Below are positions 5,104 to 10,051 of a DNA stretch of 10,051 nt, one piece after another; the stretch's first letter is position 1, and every line of letters starts with the position of its first letter. The DNA comes from Firmicutes bacterium CAG:95 (GTDB taxonomy: Bacteria > Bacillota > Clostridia > Lachnospirales > Lachnospiraceae). The translations under genes were made by a program, and so were the position numbers. The notes under the pieces are model-generated. The model did not search any database. It saw only the letters and a list, made by a program, of their open reading frames with translations, and was not told the DNA's origin. The stretch covers positions 1 to 10,051 of the forward strand of contig FR902923.1 in NCBI GenBank assembly GCA_000438155.1. The letters run 5' to 3'.

Positions 5104-8061
5104 TTAGTTATCAACATTCCCAAGAGATATCTCAAGCAATTCAGCTGCAACCTCTACATTCTTTATACGCATCAAATTATCCCAGACATCTTCCTTGCCT
5201 AAAAGATTCATACCTCCATGCCATACAATCTGATTATCAATTACAGCAAAATGCTCGTCTATCTCTTCTTTTTCAACGACAGTTATTCCAACACCCTGCA
5301 TTTCACAAATTAGCTCATAATATACTGCTGCATTTCCATACATTGAGTTGTCTGGATTAAGTGTAATGACAGTCACTTTAACCCCTTTTTCCTGACGTTC
5401 TTTTACAATTTTTATAAACCTTGCAATCTTTTCAGCACGTATATCCGGGCTTGAAATGATAATTTCTTTTTCTGCCTCAACCAAATCCTGCTCAAATTTT
5501 TCTATATAATTACCTGAATCATATATTGCATTTATAATCTGTTTAGATTTGATTTCTCCGGTCCATAATGAAAATCCAGTCTTTCTATACGTTCTCAGAC
5601 GCTTTCCATACATACGGTCAAAGTATCTTACATGAGAATCAACGTAGTCATAAACATATACTGCTTCTTTTCCTTCAAAATCACGGTTAAGTCTGCCAAT
5701 ATACTGTTCCAAACGTCCCTCAAAAGATACCGGCGCCGCAAGCATTAAGGTATCGAGTCTCGGGAAGTCAAAGCCTTCACCAATTTTCTGTCCTGTTGCA
5801 ACTAATATTAGTGTTTCGTTCTTAGGAACCTGTTTTAATTTTGTACGTATTTCAAGATTCTCTTTATCTGAATTATCCCCATAAAGAATAAATACATGGT
5901 CCGCAGAACCTTTCAGGTTGTCTGCCAAGGTTTTGGCATGCTCTTTCATTCGTGTTAGTATAACCGGTGTCTTTCCCTCTTTTACACAGGATTTTACATC
6001 TTCGACAATCATATTATTACGTACTTCACTTGATGTAATAAGCGCATAAGCTTTATTGATATCATCCTTCGATTCAGAATTATCAACTACCCTAGTGTAT
6101 CTAGGTACAAAGAAATGTCCTATTCCCTGTTCTGCAGCACGCTCAAGAGCAGTAAACTTGTGTCTGAGCGGTCCTAAAAGCATATATAAAATTTTTTCCA
6201 TGCTGTCACCACGTTTTGGAGTAGCAGATACTCCATATACATATTTAGCTTTGACTTTCTGCAGTACTTCCATCGAAGATGTAGAAGCTGCATGGTGACA
6301 TTCATCCATTATTACCATTCCGTAAGAATCTAATATTTCTGTCAGATTATCCTTACTGCTAAGTGATTGCACCATAGCAACATCAATAATTCCGGTTAAT
6401 GTATTCTTGCTGCCATGAAGAATTCCTATAACACTATCACGTTTCTTCTTCCTGCCAGTTTTTGTTTCATATTCAGGCGGTTCTTCATCTATACATAAAA
6501 AACGTTGTAATTCTTCTACCCATTGAGAAAGCAAATCCTTGCTATGAAGCAATATCAAGGTACTTACTTTTCTCTCAGATATTAAATAACTACTCACAAC
6601 CGTTTTCCCAAATGCTGTAGCCGCCTGAAGAACGCCCTCTGAATGCTGCAATAGCCTCTGTGCTGCCAAATCCTGTTGCGTTCTCAAATCACCCTTGAAT
6701 GAAACACGAATCGGGCGACCTTTTTCTCTTTGATCCGACACATCAACTGCAATTCCTGCTTTACCACATTCATCGAGAATACTTTCTCTAAGTCCTCTTG
6801 GCACCTGAATATACCCATCAACATCTTTTCCAAGATAGACAGCGCTAAAATTGTAATAATTAGAATATCCCATTCTGGCATTCTTATAGAATTCAGGATT
6901 ATCAAAGGCTGCCATGCCTCGGATTTGATTTTGTAATCTTGGCATTATATTTAAAGTATCCGCATACAGTCCATCCGATAAAACCAAATGTAGTTTACCT
7001 ACAACATCAGCCTTAAGAAACTCACATTTCTTTTTCCATGGTTTAGGCCTATTGGAACTATCTGGGCTTGCAAGTCTTCCGCGTGCTTCTGCCAATTCCT
7101 GTTGCCATTTTTCCATGTAAGCTTCAATATCCAGGGCACCAAGCTTTTCAGTGCCATGCAAGAGTACTTCCCACTGGTTAGGATAAGCATTCCAATTCTC
7201 ATCCACAAACGCGCTGTTACCATTCTTTACTGCTTGTCCTTGCAAAGGAAGAGCAATAAGATTTCCTATACTGCTGGCAACATCCTGGGAAGGATACATT
7301 CTGTCGTAATAATGAAATGATTTCATGTTAACCGTCGCAGCACCCTTATCAAGCAACAGAAAACCAAAGTTTCTCGCTAGTGATGCCGATATCGGTTTCT
7401 TAAAAAATATCCATACATGTGCACCTCTGCCGGAACGTGAACGCTCCACTAATGGCTTTATTCCATTTTGCTCACACATCTTCCTAAGCGCATCTACTTC
7501 TGCATGCCATTCATTATCAACGTTAGCATAATCTGTCTGTTCTGCACCTTTTTCATGATTATCAAAATCAAATACAATAAATCTGCAAGTACCATCTGCT
7601 AATAACGGATAAATACCAAGCACATCGGTTCCATCTTCCTTAGTGCCCTTTAGGTGTTCCTTAATTCTCCACAGTTCTAATGGTGTCCACTGTGTATTTT
7701 CACATTCATCACAGAATACTTTTTCGCCTCTTTGTTTAGGGCACAGAGTGTTATTCCAACGATTATTGCATTGAGGAAAATATCCGCCATTCTTGCCTCT
7801 CTTTGCAAATACATCCTGCCGTCCCCAAAACATGGCAAAATACCTTTTTGCCATGTCATCTGTTATATATTCCGGATTGATAATTCTTTCGCCTTGGTCC
7901 GGATCATAGTTTTCCAGGTTTTCTATCTTTTCCTCAAAGTGACTATAATCTTCATATGGTATATTAGCCTTTTGTAATTGAGCTTTGAGAACAGTATTTT
8001 CGTTCTGTAATGAGCGAACCAACTTTCGTAATGAATCAATATCATATGCTTCAATATTCAT
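5104..8061 (-). CDS. TOTE-type AEP primase / SF2 helicase / PLD-like multidomain protein
   Basis: A large (985-residue) cytoplasmic nucleic-acid enzyme. In order: a short coiled coil (about 9-33); a zinc-binding cluster (Cys98, Cys107, Cys117, Cys120); an archaeo-eukaryotic primase domain with catalytic D-F-D (165-167) and S-G-R-G-A-H (210-215); an SF2 helicase with Walker A A-T-A-F-G-K-T (481-487), Walker B D-E-C-H (586-589), motif III S-A-T-P (612-615) and motif VI Q-Y-I-G-R-L-N-R (786-793); and a C-terminal PLD-like domain (about 860-955). This primase-helicase combination is typical of proteins annotated as TOTE conflict-system primases, thought to act in genome conflict with mobile elements or phage. 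In the PLD domain the H-x-K motif is D935-E-H937, with D942 and G-G-M-N (949-952) retained, so that nuclease is probably inactive. ATG 8061 has AGGAGGG upstream. It lies 31 bp after abiEii and 22 bp before the cysteine-rich gene. Confidence 0.9.
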   Translation of the reverse strand: MNIEAYDIDSLRKLVRSLQNENTVLKAQLQKANIPYEDYSHFEEKIENLENYDPDQGERIINPEYITDDMAKRYFAMFWGRQDVFAKRGKNGGYFPQCNNRWNNTLCPKQRGEKVFCDECENTQWTPLELWRIKEHLKGTKEDGTDVLGIYPLLADGTCRFIVFDFDNHEKGAEQTDYANVDNEWHAEVDALRKMCEQNGIKPLVERSRSGRGAHVWIFFKKPISASLARNFGFLLLDKGAATVNMKSFHYYDRMYPSQDVASSIGNLIALPLQGQAVKNGNSAFVDENWNAYPNQWEVLLHGTEKLGALDIEAYMEKWQQELAEARGRLASPDSSNRPKPWKKKCEFLKADVVGKLHLVLSDGLYADTLNIMPRLQNQIRGMAAFDNPEFYKNARMGYSNYYNFSAVYLGKDVDGYIQVPRGLRESILDECGKAGIAVDVSDQREKGRPIRVSFKGDLRTQQDLAAQRLLQHSEGVLQAATAFGKTVVSSYLISERKVSTLILLHSKDLLSQWVEELQRFLCIDEEPPEYETKTGRKKKRDSVIGILHGSKNTLTGIIDVAMVQSLSSKDNLTEILDSYGMVIMDECHHAASTSSMEVLQKVKAKYVYGVSATPKRGDSMEKILYMLLGPLRHKFTALERAAEQGIGHFFVPRYTRVVDNSESKDDINKAYALITSSEVRNNMIVEDVKSCVKEGKTPVILTRMKEHAKTLADNLKGSADHVFILYGDNSDKENLEIRTKLKQVPKNETLILVATGQKIGEGFDFPRLDTLMLAAPVSFEGRLEQYIGRLNRDFEGKEAVYVYDYVDSHVRYFDRMYGKRLRTYRKTGFSLWTGEIKSKQIINAIYDSGNYIEKFEQDLVEAEKEIIISSPDIRAEKIARFIKIVKERQEKGVKVTVITLNPDNSMYGNAAVYYELICEMQGVGITVVEKEEIDEHFAVIDNQIVWHGGMNLLGKEDVWDNLMRIKNVEVAAELLEISLGNVDN

Positions 8062-8092
8062 AAACTTCGCCCTCCTGTTCTGCTATATCATC

Positions 8093-8998
8093 TTATTGGC
8101 AATTATCATTCCACTGCTGTTCCCTGCTATCCCACTTTGCATCAAAGCTTCTTCCTGTTTCTATCGCATTTGTTACAGGAAGCAGAAATTGCTTAATAAC
8201 CTCTATGGTTTCCGGAAGAGTAACATCTAAAGAAACCTTCTTTTTCTTCACAAAGCTCTTCCACCGTGATAATCGTATCGCATCGTCGGAATATTCTGGA
8301 TTAAATGCAACTATTGTATGTAATGAAGTTCCCCTATGATCAAAGGTTTCCTTTATGGCTTCTACCAATATTTGACCATCAAAATCATATTTCTGTGCAT
8401 TCACATAAATATCATAAAAATCCTTAAATCTGCTATTATCATATCCCAATAAAACCATTGCCTCAAACTTCTCCGCAATGCTTGAATATAAAGAATATGC
8501 ATATACTTCCGGAGCATCTTCTGATAATAGTACCGGGAAATCCATAAGTATCCTATCAGGGTATATTACATCTCCAAATCCTATATCTATCGAAACTGGA
8601 ATACGTGTCCTATCCATAAATGCGGTTATAGACACATTAACTCCATGATATTCCTTAAATTCCGTAATTGACTTAACATCCAATGATTCCCAATCAAACT
8701 TTAATGGATCATCTGTTGTGATAGAAAATATGTGCGTAAACACCGTTTTCATCTCATCAATATCGTTTCCTATTCCCCTCGCCAATAAGTCGATATCTGT
8801 TGTTGCCCTTGGATAATCTCCATCATATAATGCGTACAAGAATATACCGCCCTTTAGCGTGAACTTCTCACGATAGTCTGAAATTGATAATCTATAAAGT
8901 GTTCTTTCCATTCCATATGATCCCAAAAGATCCTGAAATGTTCGTCCAGTCTCCATAGCAACATTTTTAAGTCTTGCTTTAACTGATTCAGCATTCAT
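8093..8998 (-). CDS. abiEii: AbiEii/AbiGii-type nucleotidyltransferase toxin
   Basis: This is the toxin of a type IV AbiE toxin-antitoxin/abortive-infection module. AbiEii proteins are DNA-polymerase-beta-like nucleotidyltransferases that bind NTPs; relatives such as MenT inactivate tRNA by adding nucleotides to the acceptor end. The 301-residue protein has the four family motifs: F-T-L-K-G-G (46-51) with R-A-T-T-D-I-D-L (64-71) giving metal-binding Asp68 and Asp70; S-I-D-I-G-F-G-D (136-143) with Asp138 as the third carboxylate; and A-E-K-F-E-A-M (175-181) followed by N-S-R-F-K-D-F-Y-D-I (188-197). All expected residues are present, so the enzyme looks active. Length matches the family. ATG 8998 shares one base with the antitoxin stop (TAATG) and has GGAGG ten bases upstream, so the pair is translationally coupled. 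Confidence 0.94.
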   Translation of the reverse strand: MNAESVKARLKNVAMETGRTFQDLLGSYGMERTLYRLSISDYREKFTLKGGIFLYALYDGDYPRATTDIDLLARGIGNDIDEMKTVFTHIFSITTDDPLKFDWESLDVKSITEFKEYHGVNVSITAFMDRTRIPVSIDIGFGDVIYPDRILMDFPVLLSEDAPEVYAYSLYSSIAEKFEAMVLLGYDNSRFKDFYDIYVNAQKYDFDGQILVEAIKETFDHRGTSLHTIVAFNPEYSDDAIRLSRWKSFVKKKKVSLDVTLPETIEVIKQFLLPVTNAIETGRSFDAKWDSREQQWNDNCQ

Positions 8999-9576
8999 TA
9001 AATAAGAACCTCCAAATAAGTTCGTAGTATTTTTTCACATCTTAGCTTTTGCGCGTATTCGTGCAGCTTGTTCAAATCTCTATCAGACCGACCCAAATAA
9101 TTAATAAGAATTTCCTTTGTTTCCTCTATCCCAACCTTGTTGCGATAAAAGAGAATATCAATTATGGTTTTCTCAATATCATAAATATTATATTTATTAT
9201 CATCCTCAATCTGTTCAACTATGCCCACACTATACCTGTCCCCGGTAAAAGATACAACATGCAGGGGCGGCCATTCAGGTAGCGTTGATACCTTATGATT
9301 CCTCGGAATCGCTATATCCACTTCGCTTGGTCTGTAAGTAGAAAGGCCGTAATGAACTGCAGCACTCATCAGACATACTACGCCTTTTGGAGCATATGCC
9401 ATGGCATAGTAAAAATCGGACTCTTCACCACTATATTTCACTGTCTCATATACACTTTTATCCAGTTTATAAAGGATTCCAGCATTGACCATCTTTTCAA
9501 TTTCATAGTAAGTTGCACCCATACTCAATAGCTCAGTGGTCGTATATAGCCTCTTTTTTTCTGAAATATTCATCAT
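8998..9576 (-). CDS. abiEi: AbiEi-type antitoxin / transcriptional autorepressor
   Basis: This is the cognate antitoxin of the AbiE pair. Known AbiEi proteins carry an N-terminal winged helix that binds inverted repeats in their own promoter and a C-terminal domain needed to neutralise AbiEii; they do not have to contact the toxin protein (type IV). Here residues about 10-45 (Y-T-T-T-E-L-L-S-M-G ... I-L-Y-K-L-D-K-S-V-Y) form the winged-helix-like segment, followed by the diagnostic P-K-G-V-V-C-L-M-S-A-A-V-H-Y-G-L-S and a C-terminal helical part. ATG 9576 (192 residues) was chosen over GTG 9585 and the adjacent ATG 9573; an AGAG lies upstream, but no site is strong, so the start may move by a few codons. 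The stop overlaps the abiEii start by one base. It is the first gene of the operon, with a promoter directly upstream. Confidence 0.9.
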   Translation of the reverse strand: MMNISEKKRLYTTTELLSMGATYYEIEKMVNAGILYKLDKSVYETVKYSGEESDFYYAMAYAPKGVVCLMSAAVHYGLSTYRPSEVDIAIPRNHKVSTLPEWPPLHVVSFTGDRYSVGIVEQIEDDNKYNIYDIEKTIIDILFYRNKVGIEETKEILINYLGRSDRDLNKLHEYAQKLRCEKILRTYLEVLI

Positions 9577-9603
9577 ATCAAACACTCTGCTTTACATAGA
9601 TTT

Positions 9604-9613
9604 ATTCTAGAAT
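9604..9613. promoter_or_regulatory. Candidate operator palindrome at the transcription start
   Basis: ATTCTAGAAT is a perfect 10-bp palindrome lying directly after the -10 box, at the expected transcription start. AbiEi proteins are known to repress their own promoter by binding inverted repeats, so this is a plausible binding site. It differs in sequence from the palindrome over the -35 box, so at most one may be the true AbiEi site. Confidence 0.4.
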
Positions 9614-9614
9614 C

Positions 9615-9643
9615 ATAATACTACATTCAAAATGAAATTTCAA
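9615..9643 (-). promoter_or_regulatory. Sigma-A-type promoter of the abiEi-led operon
   Basis: On the minus strand TTGAAA (9643-9638) and TATTAT (9620-9615) are separated by exactly 17 bp, each one mismatch from consensus. Transcription would begin near 9608-9606, about 30 bases before the abiEi start. No comparably good promoter was noticed in the short gaps between the downstream genes, which fits a single transcript, though the gaps were not scored exhaustively. Confidence 0.65.
9633..9642. promoter_or_regulatory. Candidate operator palindrome over the -35 box
   Basis: TGAAATTTCA is a perfect 10-bp palindrome that covers most of the -35 hexamer (9638-9643). A repressor bound here would block RNA polymerase. 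In an AT-rich region a 10-bp palindrome can arise by chance, so position rather than sequence is the main support. Confidence 0.35.
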
Positions 9644-9766
9644 TATTTTCCACATTTATTTTATCTGTTGAATATTTTTAAATGCGATGTTAATCATAGA
9701 ATACCGCAATTTGCCTATTTTTATATTTTAGGCATTTCTGTTTTGATTATCAAAAAAGCCACTCTA

Positions 9767-9883
9767 TCACACTAAGTATTTAGTAGATAAGATGACCTTA
9801 TTCATATTTCCGGGATGGTCCATATTCTCCTCGCACCAAAAATTGCTTTCAAAATAATCATCTCTAAGGTTCTTGTTTTTCAT
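9767..9883 (-). CDS. Small hypothetical protein (38 residues)
   Basis: ATG 9883 is preceded by an excellent Shine-Dalgarno site, GGAGGTG, five bases away. The frame encodes 38 hydrophilic residues beginning M-K-N-K-N-L-R-D-D-Y-F and stopping at TGA 9767, with TAG in phase directly after it. The product has no recognised motif. The same frame is open upstream to a TAA at 9985-9983 and there encodes a hydrophobic stretch, so this could instead be the tail of a longer, frameshifted gene. It lies about 120 bp upstream of the operon promoter on the same strand. A six-base T run follows the stop, without a convincing stem. Confidence 0.4.
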   Translation of the reverse strand: MKNKNLRDDYFESNFWCEENMDHPGNMNKVILSTKYLV

Positions 9884-10051
9884 GCTACACCTCCGTTTTG
9901 CATTTTCTCTAAAAACTAATTGTCCTATGCCGGCTATAATCAGCAATATTGCAATCGCATTAGCAAAAGTAAACGATCCCCCTTAGATAATATCTGCGCA
10001 TTCGCTTCATAGGCGTGTGAAAATACCTCTGCTCTACGACGGCTTTTTTTC
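9884..10051 (-). other. Possible end of a gene entering from the right, apparently frameshifted
   Basis: From the right edge one frame is open (K-S-R-R-R-A-E-V-F-S-H-A-Y-E-A-N-A-Q-I-L-S-K-G) to TGA at 9942-9940. Just after a run of five G on the minus strand (9982-9978) a different frame looks protein-like: F-T-F-A-N-A-I-A-I-L-L-I-I-A-G-I-G-Q-L-V, a likely membrane helix, continuing in phase into the 38-residue ORF. One extra G would join the two frames into a single protein. Reads as either a disrupted small membrane-protein gene or chance; no family is recognised. Confidence 0.3.

Noticed and set aside
5082..5150. Upstream extension of the Cys-cluster protein to 5150
   Set aside because: It would overlap the end of the primase-helicase gene by 47 bp; ATG 5081 with GGAG upstream fits the operon spacing better.
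9712..9734. TGCCTA / TAGGCA inverted repeat as a terminator
   Set aside because: Only a 6-bp stem with an 11-base AT loop and no adjacent T-tract in either direction; too weak to call.
1..10051. CRISPR arrays, tRNA or rRNA genes, complete insertion sequences
   Set aside because: No spaced direct repeats, cloverleaf-like sequence, rRNA-like sequence or transposase reading frame was noticed by eye on either strand.

Overview
The window looks like the genome of a low-GC Gram-positive bacterium, most likely Clostridia and perhaps Lachnospiraceae. The composition is AT-rich, Shine-Dalgarno sites are strong (AGGAGG-type), the integrase is Tn916-like, and the AbiE, GNAT and NUDIX proteins have a clostridial flavour. 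The organism is inferred from these features, not from a match. Almost all coding lies on the minus strand, and the setting is an accessory or mobile-element region rather than core genome.

Left part (about 1-1780). A minus-strand tyrosine recombinase of the Tn916 Int type runs off the left edge. Its first ~20 codons have been replaced: near 1121-1132 it abuts, tail against head, the 3' part of a plus-strand XRE-type regulator gene. The regulator has lost its DNA-binding half and also carries an in-frame TAA at 1238-1240. This is the scar of an old deletion or rearrangement. A bidirectional hairpin terminator at 1784-1811 separates it from the next block.

Central part (1896-9585). Eight minus-strand genes are packed with gaps of at most 40 bp, or with overlaps. 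In transcription order they are: AbiEi-type antitoxin; AbiEii-type nucleotidyltransferase toxin; a 985-residue protein joining a zinc-binding motif, a TOTE-type archaeo-eukaryotic primase (AEP), an SF2 helicase and a degenerate phospholipase D (HKD) domain; a cysteine-rich protein with a possible ADP-ribosyltransferase-like start; a GNAT acetyltransferase with a TTG start; a ParB-like small protein; a zinc-ribbon P-loop kinase; and a NUDIX protein with a changed Nudix box. One good promoter (TTGAAA, 17 bp, TATTAT; 9615-9643), overlapped by two perfect 10-bp palindromes, lies just upstream of abiEi. The simplest reading is one operon controlled by the AbiEi antitoxin that pairs a type IV toxin-antitoxin module with a TOTE-like conflict system and accessory nucleotide/ADP-ribose-type enzymes. 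The operon structure is seen; the joint function is inferred.

Right part (9586-10051). After the promoter region there is a 38-codon minus-strand ORF with an excellent ribosome binding site. Reading material continues to the right edge in a different frame and encodes a hydrophobic segment, suggesting either two small genes or one gene frameshifted at a five-base G/C run. No tRNA, rRNA, CRISPR array or complete insertion sequence was seen.
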